Translations under genes and position numbers: made by a program
NCBI GenBank assembly: GCA_048013815.1
Contig: CM106585.1
Coordinates: forward strand, 15,252,001-15,316,000
Origin: Setoptus koraiensis
Taxonomy: Eukaryota > Arthropoda
Length of the DNA: 64,000 bases
Direction: 5' to 3'
In this document: in pieces, positions 48,121 to 62,040 of the stretch
Numbering within the stretch: position 1 is the stretch's first letter
How the letters are laid out: each line of letters starts with the position of its first letter
Notes under the pieces: model-generated
Told to the model about the DNA's origin: nothing
Databases searched by the model: none
What the model saw: the letters and a program-made list of their open reading frames with translations, nothing else

Positions 48121-51100
48121 TGCAGAGAGTTGGCCCAGTGAGGCCGATGTCTGACGCTAGCTCGATGCTCCACCAAACGATACATGCCAGCTCGACGCCA
48201 GCTCGCCACAACGAGGGGGCCAGTTTTGCCTGGCGAAATGGCTGGCGAAAACAGCGACCCTCCAACAGATGAGATAGAACGGATGATACTACTAATGACG
48301 ACAAAGAGAGAGAGAGCGCCATCTAGATTGGCGCTCCTCACACTCGCGCGTTCAGGAGCGCTTTTTTCAGTCGCGGGGCCCCATTTTGCCCATGAGACGA
48401 GCTGTCGACTTTGATAGTCAACGTTGACAGGCCAACAGCGTGATGGCCATCGATATCTGGCTGTTGTGCAGTTGTGTGTCATCAATTCAAAATGAATTTC
48501 AATGAAACTCGAAGCTCGCCCGCTGCACTGACTCATTGTTTCGGGCTGGCCCCCATCTATGATGCCACTTACACAATGGCTGGCCTAGGCTCAAAAGGAA
48601 GCTCCAATTTGGATGTGGCGACAACAAGTTTTTTGAAAGTATTAATTGAAATAGTCGGGCTATTGCAATCATTGGCCGGCGCTTGACGCAAGCGGGCGCA
48701 TCAAACAAGTTGCTCGTCAACGGGGCTCGCTGCTCTATTTTTTAATATGCCCCCACTCATTCATTTGGGCCCCTTTCAGAGTTGGCGGGCCCGAAAGAGC
48801 CCGAAAGAGCCCGAAAGAGCCCGAACAAGAGAAGAATAAGAAGCCCGAATTAGTTTGGCTGACATGGATGATTATTTTTATCTTTCTTCTCTTCGTCGCT
48901 GGCTTGTTTGCCCATCGATATTCTTTGGCCCGCAATGGTGGCGCCATCAATTGCTGCAATTGGCCCAATATTAATATATATTAGCTGGCAGCTAGCTCGC
49001 CAACGATGGGCACGATATTGGCAAGCTCGCAATTTCGCGTTGCTGCCAGTGCAAAATGCAGCGCCCCACATCCAATCAAGTGGCGCCACTGTCATGTAAT
49101 GGCCGCTGTTATTTATACACGCAATGACGGAAGTTAATTGAGGGTGGCGCCCATCAATAAGATTACTATTTTCAGCGTCATGACAGTAGCAGCCAGCCTA
49201 ATTGTTACTGCTGGCGCCGCCCGTGCCGCCGACTAACCGCTGTACCCCGAACGGCGAGCTCTAAGCGCGGTACCCCGACCGTCGCACTGCAAGCGCTGTA
49301 CTCGGGCACTATCGTTGTACCCCAACTGTTGTACTCTAACCGCCCAAGTGCAACGGTCAATCGCGGGCCAGTCGCTGTCCGGGGCTCCCGACTCACGGCG
49401 CCGCTGAGCCCGGCGAGCCCGCTGAGCGGCTCGCGTTGCGCGCCGCGATCCGGCCCCTGGGCGCATGCTCCCCACCTGTCGTGTGACAACTGCAACAACT
49501 GCCGCACCGGGCTCGACAACTCGCGGCGGGCCGACGGGCGCGTTCGGGCCCGTTTGCGGCCCGTTTGCGCAGTCATTAGCAGCGTGCTGTGGAGAGCGTC
49601 AACATCGGGCCGTCATACCGAAGCAATTATCATCAGATCGTCATTTGCAGCGACCCAGCAGTCAAGCCAGCGCGCCGAATACACGCAAACTGCCGACGCA
49701 AACTGCCGCTACAAAGTGCGACAAAATCGCGACAAAATTGCGACGGAATCGCGACAAAATTGCGTCAAATTTGCGACGAAATTGCGACGAAATCGCGACA
49801 AAATTGCGACGAAATTACGACACACTCCGACGGAAATCAAGCCACACAATCAAGACACCAAGTGCAGTGATGCCAGTGAAAAGTGAATACGAAACGGCAT
49901 AAAACAGCATCAATAATCGCGTATAATACGCTCACACAATCACACTCACAATCGCCTATTGACGCGCGCGCGTTACATAATAATAATCATAATAATAATC
50001 ATAATAATAATCATAGTATCAGAGTGGCCCGTGAATACGCTTCGAACCTTCGATCCAGCCGCCAGTTACATAATCGCGCCAGTTACACAATCGGCCCAGT
50101 CGTACAATCCACGGTAGCAAGTGATTTTGCTGGCATTTTGCGTGCTAAGGCGAGTGCAATCATTGTGATTTGCACTTGTCTAATTATTATATTGCATTTC
50201 GAATGCCGGCCAGAAAAGGCCTGCTCGCGCCCCAAAACACTTTCCTCGACACTATAGCAACCAGATTTGATGGAACACGTAAGTCGCATTACCATTTGTT
50301 TTCCCCGTCGTTTCCTTGTTTCCCCGTTGCCCCTTTCGCCCGGCTCCCCTTTCCTCCCTCGCGGGCCCCGTTGCGCGCGTGTTCTCCTCTTTGGTCCGCG
50401 CTTGTTTTTGGCCCGCTCGTCGCTGACTTTGGTGCGCCATTTATCTTACATTATCGCAACAGCGCACGGGCACCCTCTCGCCAGCATATGGGCGGACTGG
50501 TGCGGAAACGGGCCGCTGCTGGTTGTTTTAGTCTGCAATGGGGCCGAGTGTAATATGTTGTTGCTGTAATTTTATCTAACGACGCGCGCACAGGGGCCAA
50601 AGATTTCTGTGTCGTCAGCGCAACGACAGCGACTCTGGTAGCCGAGTGAGGAGTGAGAGACAAAAATGACAAATGACTTACCTTTCGTGTCGTGGGCGCG
50701 GGCGCCCGCTCGCCGGCCTGTTGTTGGCGTGATGTGATATATTGCCAGCAGGGAGAAATGTCAGCGGAAGAGGCGCGCATTTATCCTCATAAATCGAGAG
50801 CGACATCGACGAGCGAGCGAGCGCAAGCAAGCAAGCTGCCGATGCCGGCCCGAGCCGGGCGAAACTTGTCGCCGCCTGTCACTCGCCCGCGCTTGCCCGT
50901 CTCTGTCCGCGGCCGGTCGCCAGCCGGCGGCAGCCAGCGAACGAACAGCCAGCGAACAGCCAGCAAACAAGAAAATTGCTCGGGCCAGCCAGCCAGCCAG
51001 AGTTATTTATCGGGCCAGCCGAGATTCACATAATGATCAATGATGCGCCCCTCTTGCACCAATGATGCGCCCCTCTTGCATCAATGACGAGCCCCTCGAA

Positions 51101-51882
51101 CGGGGCCCCGTTACCTGTCAGATTGTTGGCTTGTGCTCGCCGTGCTCGCCGTGCTAACAGCATAATCTGTTCGCTGGGGGGAGGGGGGCGGCGCCGGTTT
51201 CGTCGGAAGCGTTCGTCGTCAACAATCAATATTATATTATTATATAATGTGACAAGAGTTGGCCGGCGCGCTGCCTATGCGCAACTGCCGAGCCCGGCCG
51301 GGTCGCCAGCTGGCCGCGACACCGCCGCTCGCATTCCGCCGACACGGGCCAACCGATGGGGGCCCGCTTCGAAGCCAGATAATCGCCATATAACAATTCG
51401 GCTGGCCGTTTGGAGCGGCGCAGGTATTCCGAGCAGCCCCGAAATCGGTGGCCCCTCGAGTGGCACCAGCAACAGCGATTTGCCCATAACAATAATGGTG
51501 CTCACAACATAATGCTGCACATAACATAATAGTGCGTCATACGATATTATGTAATAATATTGATTGTTTGACGAAATTAATTGATTGTTGTTGTTGTTGT
51601 TTGTTGCACTTGTCGCGCGGCCTCTGACGGCCAGTGCGTTGATTATTCAATAACGTTGATACGGTTGCCAGCAATTAATTGCCGGTGCAAGTTGCTCGGT
51701 GGGCCCGATTGTGTCGCGAAAATCGACACACTGCTCGCTGGCCCAGTCGGTTGTCGTTCATATTTTGCCATGGCGGTCGCCCCAAACGGCCAAATATATG
51801 TGGCTATATGTTGGGCGAGAAAGCCCGCGAAATTAAATAATCAAACCGAGCCGAAAGCGGCCGGCAATCATTAATATAACTA

Positions 51883-51914
<32 letters not shown>

Positions 51915-52000
51915 GAATATGTGCTGCCGTGCTGGCCTATTAATATTAGCTGGCCGGGCGAGCTGACGGCGGCGGCGGCGGTCAGTTGACGACGATAACC
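48121..52000. other. Gene-free, GC-rich stretch 1
   Basis: No exon I can support. Contains the 10-bp repeat GCCCGAAAGA (about 48788-48826), GCGACAAAATT-type repeats (about 49715-49830), an AATAATAATC run (about 49978-50016), CAGCCAGCGAACGA repeats (about 50928-51000), a repeated GATGCGCCCCTCTTGCA (about 51041-51080) and an AT run (about 51882-51904). Many GGGGCCCC and GGCGCC words. The long open frames here come from low stop-codon density in GC-rich repeats. Confidence 0.45.
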
Positions 52001-55000
52001 GTCCAGACCGCCGCGTGTCTAGACACGCACAAAAACCGTTTTTGCCATGTCTAGCTGGCTTGGCGTGGATGTGCCAACAGTGTTCGAACAAGATTCGGGG
52101 GCGCCAAAAGAAGCCAATGGAACGGTGCACGTAATTGTGTGCAAACTACCATTTCGCGTTACTTATTATCCAGCTCATAACGTTTATCCGCTGCTTCGCC
52201 TAACTATTGCAGTAAGTTGAGCGCCAACAGGGGCCCAATTGCAGGCGAGCGGCGCCAAGATATTTAAATGAGCATGGCGTGACACTTGCCATTTTTCCAT
52301 TCGGTCGCCATCTACCATTATCACACCAACAAACAGTATATATCAAACGTATTATATCGCGCGTATATTACGAAATGAAATGCTTAATAAATGGCTGCGT
52401 GCCACGTTCACGATGCGAAGCGTTGATGCGGCCATTTGCACCCTGTCGTACGAAAACTGAGCCTCACAGTACTCACTGAGGCCGTCAAGCTGACCGGAAG
52501 TGGCAAGTCGGCACCAGTGCGCTGAGAGGCCACATTAGAGCAGTGGGTGCCATTGTTTGGCGCCATTGTTTTTGTCCGGTTGTTGTGCCAGTAATGGACT
52601 GCAGGGGCGCCACAACAGCATGCCGATGGGTACATCATGCAGTGTGCATGGCGGCTCGAATTCAGCTGAAATCCGACTGAAATTCAGCCGAAATTCAGCC
52701 GAAATTCAGCCGAAATTCAGCCGAATTGCAGCCGAAATTGAGCCGCGATCAACTGCGATTCAACTCATTTAAAAATGAAAGTAATTTTAAACTGCTGCGC
52801 GCGCGATGGGCCCCCTCATATGTGACACATGAGAAACAATTTTCGCTGTAGTTATATAATGTGCGTCACATAATGTGTGCCGTATAATGGCCATTGTCCA
52901 TTGTATAAAAGTGGCCGTTGTTGTCGTTGTCAAATCTCTGTCAGACGCGACAACTGCGAAACTCGAAATGTAAATTTATCACACTATATATATATATATA
53001 TAAACAGTGCCATCCGATTTATATTGTTTATATTATTTATATCGTGCACATATTGCGCAATATAAAGTGGGCCTCACGGAGTCAGTTGATACAGTTGCTG
53101 TGAGTTGTCAGTGGGCTCGCTAATCTATTTGTGATTTCAATTGGCTGCAACATTTGCGCAATTGTCGCAACGCTGCCATTGGCGCCCAGGCCCATTAGCT
53201 TATAACGGGGGCCCCATGGCATCATTATGGGCCCAGTTATAAGCTGTCCACTTGCGGCAGCTTATAATGGCTTATTATGTGTGCGATATTGTCTGGTGCC
53301 GACAACAACGAGTCGACGCTGCCCTGTCAACGGACGCTCACCTGTCTCTAATTTGCTGATATTCATCTGATTTTGGCAGATATTCACCTGATTATTGCAG
53401 ATATCATCAGCCTCATTATTATTGCTGATATTATCGCTAGCCACTCGATTGAATCGAGTGTTGCGAGCGGCCACTAGAGTCGCTGCCAGCAGCATGGGCA
53501 GTGGCGAGTAAATGGGGTCCTCGTGATGCGGCCACACGCACCCTGTCGGACAAAAACAAAAGCGACAATCGACTCGATTAAAATGATCGTCGGCGAGGCC
53601 CATGAGTGGGGGGGCGCCGCCAAATTATTATTATTATCATTCGGCAAACAAACACAGTTTGGCGTTGCAAATTAAACTGCGATGCTAATGACGATGCAGC
53701 ACGCTGTTTGTGGTTGTTTTTGTTTCAAACCAAACGCTAGCTCGCTGTTGGCTTAGACAAAAGTTGTTAGACAAAAGTTGTCGGCTGGCAGTCGCAAAAA
53801 GTTTGTGTGTGTGTGTGTGATCGAGCAAAAGTGCCCAAATATCCAAATAAAATATCCGAATATATCCACGCACTAAGATAAATATCGTGCCAAGTTACAT
53901 AATGATGCAAAAGCGCCAATAATGACTAACAAATGAGCGTAATGTTGCCATTTGGTGCGCAAACTTGTCCAAAGTTGTTGCCACTCGATCCATCGCTTGC
54001 TCCTATATTATATACGTGTTACATCAGCCCATGGGGCCCCGCTTATTTTTGCCCAGTGGCGAGCGGTCGCAACGGGCGCCGCGGACCTGGGGTGGCATGA
54101 CCCGATTGCAGGGGGGCGCCGATTGAAAATCAGCTTTCGGCGGCAATCGCAAATATTGCGACTAGCGCCGAAAGCTGATTCTAGCCGAAAAGAAAGATTT
54201 GATCTGAGGGCGCCAACTTTGGATCGACACGGGGCCAACTGGGCGAGATCTCTGGCGCTCTGTTTGTGTGTGTACTTTTCGGGCAGCCATTGTTTGTTTA
54301 TGCTCTATTTGCCATCATCATAGTGGCCAGTGTTGCGGTCTAGCCAGGCGAATATTGCATTTTTGGTGGTTTAATCGAGCACGAGCCGACCACTGGAGCG
54401 TCTCCGGCGGCTCGCTGGCTGACAATGTGAGGCGCGCCGGGCCGCGCCACCAGCCCGACCGGGCGCCTTAATTTATGTGTGGCGCCGCCATGTCAGAGTG
54501 GCCCGCATCGCGGAGTGGCCGGGATCGCGGAACAGCCGAGATTGCGAAGCAGCCGAGATTGCGGAACAGCCGAGTTATTGCGCGAGATCGCGACTGAGAT
54601 CGAAAAATTGCCAATGCCCAATCCAGCGAACAGCTCGCATGGAGGCATAAAAAGATGCGGCCAAGTGTCGCTCGGATTTAATTCTCGAGATGCGACAAGC
54701 GTGCATACTGGTCATATTGTTTCAGGGGCGCAGCCAACAAGTTGACATTTATTATTGGGCCGCTCGCCGGCTCGCCGGCCCGCCGGCCCGCGTGCCCATG
54801 TGTGAAATATGGCTTTGGCCGGCTTGGCGCCGTGATTGCCACTGCATCATCATGTCTATTGCATCATGTGTATTACGGCATGCTGCATCATATCCACTGC
54901 ATCATCCATCTATCGCGTCTATCGCCTCAGACTGGCCGATTGCGTCAGACTGGCCGATTGCCTCAGACTGGCCGATTGCGCGATTGCACGCGCTGGCTGG

Positions 55001-56000
55001 ATGCGCGCGCGCGCGCCGACTATGCAGCGACGGTCCATTTGTCTGTCTATCTATGGATATTTATCTGTACATATCGGCCATTGGTGTGCGGCCAAAATGG
55101 GGCCCCTGTTCTGGCGAGTGGAGAGACTGACTTGTGTGAGAGAAATTCTTGCTTGCAGCGCACTTGCACCGCCGGCCGTGCACCAGCACAACGCGAGCAC
55201 AACGCGAGCACAACGCGAGCACAACGCGTGCACAACGCGTGCAAAGTGCGCGTATTATTATGCACATAACAATTGAATTTAATAACAATCCAGTGCGCGC
55301 TGTTCTTTTTCACTCGTGCCAGCACAACTCGAACTCGAACTCGACTGGCAACTCCAGTTCCAGTTGCCAGTCGAATTCGAATGCCATTGTTGGATATAGA
55401 AGCGGCGGCGGCGGCGGCATTATGCAACTCTCCCACGCGACTGCATGTAGCGCGCATACACCGCTACATGCAGTGTATGCGCGGGCCGCCATACAAGACA
55501 CTGCTGGCAAGACACTGCTGGCAAGACACTGCTGGCAAGACACTGCTGGCAAGACACAAACAGAATGGAAATAATGTGTATCGAGAGATATTCAATTTTG
55601 TTTGTTTGCGTTTGTCGCGAATTTGGCGAAACAATGGGCCCGCCATTGACTGTCTATTGAGCGGCCAGCACCGGGTGCCCAGAGCTCGCAGCTCAGCTCA
55701 CAGTTGAGGGGCCCGGCGCGCCCGACAGTGTCAATGTGCTCGACGCTGGCCAGCCAGCCACTGGCTTAACTGGGGCCCCGGGCCCGCAAACGAATCCCGC
55801 TCGCTGTGAATGCGCCGCCAATTTATGGCGACACATTTGCCGAGCGCATTAGCGCAAGACGCTCCGGCGGCCGCCGCTTCCTTTGCGCTTGCCCTCGGCC
55901 CGTTCTCGGCCCGTTCTCGGCCCGTTCTCGGCCGTTCGGGGCCACTCTCGCCCGCTGTCCCACATTGTCGCACAGTCTGCCCCACGCTGCGCCATTCCGC
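52001..56000. other. Gene-free, GC-rich stretch 2
   Basis: No supported exon. Short tandem repeats: AAATTCAGCCG (11 bp, about 52661-52745), CAGACTGGCCGATTGCGT (18 bp, about 54926-54979), ACAACGCGAGC (11 bp, about 55187-55244), AAGACACTGCTGGC (14 bp, about 55495-55557) and GTTCTCGGCCC (about 55900-55935). A hairpin at 54128-54180 is listed separately. TATAAA words occur near 52903 and 53061, but no linked frame follows them. Confidence 0.45.
54128..54180. repeat. 15-bp perfect inverted repeat (hairpin)
   Basis: Arms AATCAGCTTTCGGCG (54128-54142) and CGCCGAAAGCTGATT (54166-54180) are exact reverse complements around a 23-nt loop, which itself contains the palindrome CGCAAATATTGCG. It could be a structured RNA, a transposon remnant or a protein-binding palindrome; no flanking duplication was seen. 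Confidence 0.8.
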
Positions 56001-56685
56001 CGGGCTAGTGATTGTGCGGAAGATCGTAATTAGTCACGTACAATCTTTAGAAAGTGGACAACACCGGCGACGGGCCCGCAGATATCGGCACCGGAGTGCG
56101 CTGCTGACAGGCCGCACCCGCGAGACGCCATTAGCTATTTTTATATCATATTGGCTCTCGTGCCGTATAAAACCACTGGATAAAAGTGGATAAAAGTGGA
56201 TAAAACCGCCGGATAAAAGCGCCGGATAAAAGCGCTGGATAAAACTGCCCAAAACTGGGCAAAACGGGCTAGCAGTGGGCGAAACTGGCCAAAGGCGGAT
56301 AAAATTGGGCAAAAGCGGATAAAACGGGGCGAAAGCGGCCCGCCGGACAGGCCCACTGGATAAGGGCTCTGTCCGGCATATCAATTGTTGGCGGATAATT
56401 GCGATTCGCCCTCGCGAAAGTGACGGGCGCATTAGTCATATTCGTCATATTCGTCGGCCGGATTGTCGGGCCGGTTTGTTCAGTTTTAGCGGTCCGCGAA
56501 CAACTAATCAGCGGGCGCTCATTTTACTATCAGTTCAATCTCTATGTCTTGCAATGTATCGCACGATTTAATTGTGGACATGCCGTCCGCTTACTTAACA
56601 TCGAGAGCGGTCCAAGTGTCGCCCGAGTGAGCGCCCCATTTCGCTCAATTGGCCGCCGCTCTGGCTGTCGTCGCCGTTGATAATG

Positions 56686-56720
56686 AATCTAGCGGCGCCA
56701 ATATTTGGCGCCGCTAGATT
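56686..56720. repeat. Perfect 16-bp inverted repeat with 3-nt loop
   Basis: AATCTAGCGGCGCCAA (56686-56701), then TAT, then TTGGCGCCGCTAGATT (56705-56720), exact reverse complements. This is a near-perfect palindrome of 35 bp containing two GGCGCC sites. It may extrude as a cruciform or mark a former insertion or terminal repeat. Confidence 0.9.
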
Positions 56721-59046
56721 GGGCCGAATGTGCGCACTGGGGCCCACTTGCCGCTGCTCGTGCGTCCGGCCGAGCGTCCGTCGCTCACAGGGGTTAGACG
56801 CACGCCTAAGGAAGGGGCCCCGTCGCTGGCAAGTTGACAGCGCTGCTTATAAAAGAGCCAAGAGCTAATGACTCGACGAAAGCCAGCGACCAGCCAATAA
56901 TTTTTCCCATTTCACGGTATTCTCATCACGTCGGCCCAGCGCAGCGCATTCGTTTGCTGGGGCCGGCAGCGGACAAAAAAGCCCGCCAGAGCGAGCCATA
57001 AAAGGGATAAAAGGAGTGGAAATAGATTGTCACTTGTGGTTTGCCCGTGGGCCGGCCAAACGGGGGCCTCGTTGCAATGCAATGCCAGGCACAAACTGAA
57101 CGCTCGTCGTCCTCACAACAACAGTCAACTGTCCAGACGAGATCGCCAGCACCAGTTATTGTATCACACACGGTGGGTGATACAAGTTGCCGGCCGGATA
57201 TAGGACAGGCCGCACTAATTAATATAGGGGCCCGGCGGGCCAAACAACGAGGTGTTTGGCGGCTTGCTGTTTGTTTATTGGTTGTTGTTGCGACCGCCAG
57301 GGTCCGGCGAGCAAACAAACGAACCACCGACCGGCCATGGGGCCAGATTTTGGCGGGCTTGTTAGTTGTTGCTTGGCGCGCAAATTATCAGTTACATCGA
57401 ATTATATTATCCGATTGGCTGGCCGGCTCGCCATTCGATCCGGTGCCGGCCGGCATGTCCGACGGGCCGGCTAACTAGCGCGCTTATCTATGCTGCAGCA
57501 GCAGCCAATTAGACGACCGGCCTCGGCCGGGTAATACTTTTGACGACACACTGGCGGGCTCGCAAAAAGATAATAGCAACTCGATAATGGCGAGCGACGC
57601 AGCTAATATCGGCCGGGCAAGCAAGCTAATAATTCAATCAATTGGATTTGTATTAATTGGAGGTGATTCAGCTGGCGCGCCGCTGCCATTGTCGGCCGTT
57701 GGCCCGTGCCCGCTCGTCGGGGCCCCTTGTGTTCTGTTTTGGCGCCGCTGCAGTATAGGCTGGCGCCGTTGTTGTCGTCTTGTGATTTGATGCTTGCTCC
57801 GAGCAACTTGCTGGCCCGAGCCGGCAATTGCAGAGGCGGCCCGCGATGGCAGAGGCGGCCCGCGATTGCAGAGGCGGCCCGCGGGTGTCTTGCCTCTGTT
57901 GAGGCGTGCACATAGTACGCACAATACTCGTGGCTGTTTGCTGACATTGTTTGCCGCGGCATATAATGTTATGCAACACGATAAATAATCAATGGCAACG
58001 CTGGCCCAACTACAATTGACAGTTCTTTTACTTATCAGCTGACAGCTAAAAGATTGCTTATAATCAATTCAAAAACGGGCCTCTTCACTAAACAGTCCTT
58101 AGTGTTTGCCACTGGCTCTGTCTGGCCGGCTTCGCTGGCTTGCTGCCGGGGCCCCTTCTCGCTGTCCTGCCTCCAGCTAGATGGTTCGTCTTGGCTTCGT
58201 TCGGAGGGGCGAGGGGCGGCAAGATGAGGCTCAGATCATTTGAGTGAGATGAGCGGCCAGAGAGCAGCAGATAGACGTAGATCAGCCAGAGGGGCCCTTT
58301 GTCTTGCTGCAAAGTTGGTTCGCCCAGTCGGCTGGCAGAGGGCCATCATTGACAATTAACTTGCAAGTTTTTGCTCTTTGGCTGGTTCGTGCCACGGCCA
58401 ACAGAGTGGCCCAAACCGACGGTTAATTCGAATGAGCATCATATCGACACTGCACTTGTTGTGTAGTTGTTGTTCGGTCGTTGTTTGGCTGTCGTGTAGT
58501 TGTTGTGCCGCTTTTCGAGCGGTTGTTGGCCCGTTGCGCGCAACGGCCCGTCAATGGGCGCTGGCGTGTTGGCGTTGGCCAATCGACCACTAGCCATAAT
58601 TATATAATACTGTGTGTCGCGCGTCAGCGAGGTCGCATTCTGAGGCGTTTTTTGGTTTGCTTCGTCCGCGAACGAGCAGTCGGTTGCTCGCTGCAAATGT
58701 AACTGATGGATAAATTCTTAATGCGACAATTCTTTCAGTTTGCCAGTGAGGCACGCCAAGAGCGCCTTCGAATGCATTCGAAAGCGTTCGAATGCGCTCG
58801 AATGTGTCGCGACCGCCGGACACTTGTCGTGATGATGCACATGCATTACCAGCGACACTAAACTACTTTCTACAAATTACTCGCCCCTTCGGGGGCCTCA
58901 CTTGCGGCAGTCTTATCTCTCTCGCTCTCTCTCGCGCGCGCGAAGAGTCTCTCGCTTATGCAATAATGTATAGCGTTGCAACGGTGGCTGTCCAAAACAA
59001 ACACCTCTAATGATCTAACGGTCTGTCCGTCACACCGACCGGCCCG

Positions 59047-59094
59047 CGGACACAGCGGCGCGCCGACCGACGGACACAGCGGCGCGCCGACCGA
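59047..59094. repeat. 24-bp exact tandem duplication
   Basis: CGGACACAGCGGCGCGCC followed by GACCGA occurs twice in direct succession without mismatch, plus the first four bases of a third unit. A very young slippage or duplication product. Confidence 0.9.
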
Positions 59095-61848
59095 CGGAAT
59101 GGCCATTAGAGACTGGGGCCCCTCGCCAGCGCCGGCACTGTGCTGATACATTTGCCGGGCGCATGCAAGGCGCCGTTTGAATGATGATCAAGAGTGTGCA
59201 ATGATAAAACGCATTAGCAATATCTGATGTGCCCTCCGAATCACGAGTTCTCATGGTTCGTATCATACAAATTGTACGGTTCGTAATACGAACTTCGTGT
59301 GGCCAGCCATCGTAGATCGCCGGCAAATTGCAACGCGCCTAGGTGGCGCCCACTGGCCGACTGGTGCCAAATCTCAGATTATTGATAATATAATAATAAT
59401 AGTATCAAATAATCATTGCGAGCGTCCAGTTCGAGCGTCACTTATAGCAGTTCGAGCCGATATATTCGTTGCAGTGGCTCGCTCAATCGGCTCGCTTGCC
59501 ATCTGATTGAACTCGATCTGACTGACAATTGTGAATTTGTGATCGATCAGCTGGCTTAACGATCATCGATCAGTAATTTGACATTGCAAGCGACCGCTGG
59601 AGGCCGTGACATTTGATTTTTTATTGTTGCCGTTCTATTAAAAGTTTTTGTAAGCGCTCGTTTACTCTTGCGTAATAATCTGTCGACGGGTCGACGGGTC
59701 GACGGATCGTTTGGCGTTGCAACGTTTACCAATTCGACGACAACATTATGTAACATTTAAACTGTGTGTGCAACAAAAATAAGAATGTCATCAAAGCGAA
59801 AAAAAAAAAAACAATTAGCTTTCAGCAAGCGGCCGCTAGGAGGTGCCGGCGCAACTCACCCCTGGCCAGCTCGCCAATGGCCGGGCCCATGGGGCCCAAA
59901 TATAGAGATATTTGTGTATTTGCGTGCACGGTGCCATCATCATTTTTGCATTTGTGGAGGCAAGCGGCCGGATTGAGCCGGAAGGAAGCGGCGGCGCAGT
60001 GCCATTGGCCCCAAACGTAATCTCGCCTAGCTCGCACAGCTAAAACGCTTTTGAGTGACACGGATGTCGGTGTTATTGTTGCCCGTGGGCACTAGAGGCG
60101 CCAATAATGTAATAATAATGCACCGGTGGCGAGGAATCGGTTAACATGCCCGATACAAGCGACGTAATTGATACATGCTCTATTGCGCTATTTTCGCGCC
60201 TCTCATCGTGCTAATCTTATCCGGATTGGCGGCATTGCATGCGAGGCATTAGCGGCGGTTGTCATGCCAACTTGATACGAGCTTGTTACGTATGGCAACT
60301 CGATACCGTGCCAACTTGACCTATTAACGTTTGCGTTTGTGTATCGCTGGCGCGCATAAAACAACAACCGTTCGGGCGATGCCGGCAAACCGGGCCATTC
60401 GGGCAATTATGCCCGTTGCCGCCAAATCGGGCCGCTCGAGCCGCTCCAATGTGGCGCTGTCACTTGGAATATCGGCGCGCGCCTGACATTGGCGTGACCT
60501 CTCGCCGGCGACAGTCTTGCCGCGAGCGAGCGGTCGCCCGCATCGGTACACACTCATGCAAATGCGTTCGCCCGCCCCCGTTGTCAATTGCACGATGCCA
60601 TCTGACTGCGACCACAATCCAAACAATCCCGACAATCGCGACGGCCGCCACAATCCCGACAGTGCCGACAGTGCCGACAATCCCGACAGTGGCGACAATC
60701 CCGACAGTGGCGACAGTGCCGACGATCGCGACAATGCCGAAAATGGGCAACGAGCGGACGCTGTGACATTGTCGAATGCGAAACGGAAGCGCCATATCGC
60801 GACATTGTGCGACATTGTGCGACATTGTGCGGCGGCGGCGGCCCGGCGAGCAGCAAAAGTTGCGCCGCTGCACAGGCCAAGTTATTCGTCGCTTTTTATT
60901 TATCCAAATCCGGCCCAAAGCGCCGGTCATGGGCCCAGCGAGGCCTGGCCAGTCTATTAACAACGAGCTGGAAATTCATTACATATTTTAGACACACAAA
61001 CCCGGCCAAAAGCTGAGACTAAAATGGGGGGCTGACAGTCAGGTTGTTGAGTGTGCCGACTTGTCGGAGTTGTGGCGTTTGGTTTGGTTGGCGCCCCTGG
61101 CCGTTGCCAATTGTTGTATGCCGGCGGCAATTGTCGCAACTGTTGTGCCCGTGCCCGCGCCACAATGGCCAGATATCCCGCGTGCCGAGGTAATTATTCA
61201 TTTATAGAATGACGGGGCCCCCCCGACCAACTTACTGACTGACTGGCTCAATTCGTCAGCGGCTCACTACATACCGAGTAGTATACCGATGCTAATATTA
61301 TACGCACGGTATAATGTTAGCGGTGATACTGAGCCATGATATATGTGTGTTTGCGCCGGCGGTGCTATGAATGAACTTGCCAGGCTAATATGAATCTTAT
61401 TCAAGCATGCCATGCATACTCATTATGGCCCCATTATTATTATACCTTTATTATGTGTGGCCCGTTCTGCCGGCGATGTGCCCACTCACAAGCCGGGGGC
61501 CCCACTCGCGCTGCCTCTCTCTCTCTGCCTAGCTGCATGCTGCAAACTAAGCGACTTGCAAACTAAATCCGTCCACTAGGTAAGCTTGTAAGCTGGTAAG
61601 CTTTTAAGCTCGCCAGTTTATCGACCATAAACAACTTACATAACATTTATTCTTATATAACTATTGTCAAATGCCGATGCTGCAGTGTGGCCAGGCCGGC
61701 CGAGTTGCGGCCGCTATAACTGCGCCGCTCGGCCTCATTCCATCAAACAATGTAAAGTATGGCATGCAGCGACGACACTTTACTCGCTCACTTCTCTCTC
61801 TGGCTGCGCTTAAAAGAATAAGTCGAGCCACAAATAATATAAATAAAA

Positions 61849-61909
61849 ACTTTGTCTGTACCAAGGGGCCAAATGAAGGGGCCAAGTCGCTGCTTGGCAC
61901 AGACAAAGT
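61849..61909. repeat. 17-bp hairpin with one mismatch
   Basis: Left arm ACTTTGTCTGTACCAAG (61849-61865) and right arm CTTGGCACAGACAAAGT (61893-61909) pair at 16 of 17 positions around a 27-nt loop. The size is reminiscent of a short microRNA precursor, but the stem is shorter than the usual 22 bp or more and no known seed is recognised. Confidence 0.75.
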
Positions 61910-62040
61910 CCCAACAAAGTTTAAATTATTGCATCGGCAAACGGCGCGCAAACAGTCAGCAATTGGAAATAAACGCAAAATATGACTGCGCCTCCGCTGC
62001 ATATTGAGCCGGCCATTATCGCGCAGCCACTTTTTAGCGG

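Larger units (their letters stand above)
56001..60000. other. Gene-free, GC-rich stretch 3
   Basis: No supported exon. Contains GGATAAAA repeats (about 56170-56360), a 16-bp palindrome (56686-56720), an 18-bp repeat GCAGAGGCGGCCCGCGAT three times (about 57830-57883), TTCGAATGCATTCGAA (a 16-bp perfect palindrome, about 58767-58782) followed by related TTCGAATGCGCTCGAA words, a 24-bp exact duplication at 59047-59094, and a TCGACGGG triplet near 59681-59705. Confidence 0.45.

Noticed and set aside
60460-60963. Overlapping frames with SADNPDSGD or CRHCRDCRH repeats
   Set aside because: All arise from the CGACAGTGC-type tandem repeat; no consistent start, splice sites or homology.
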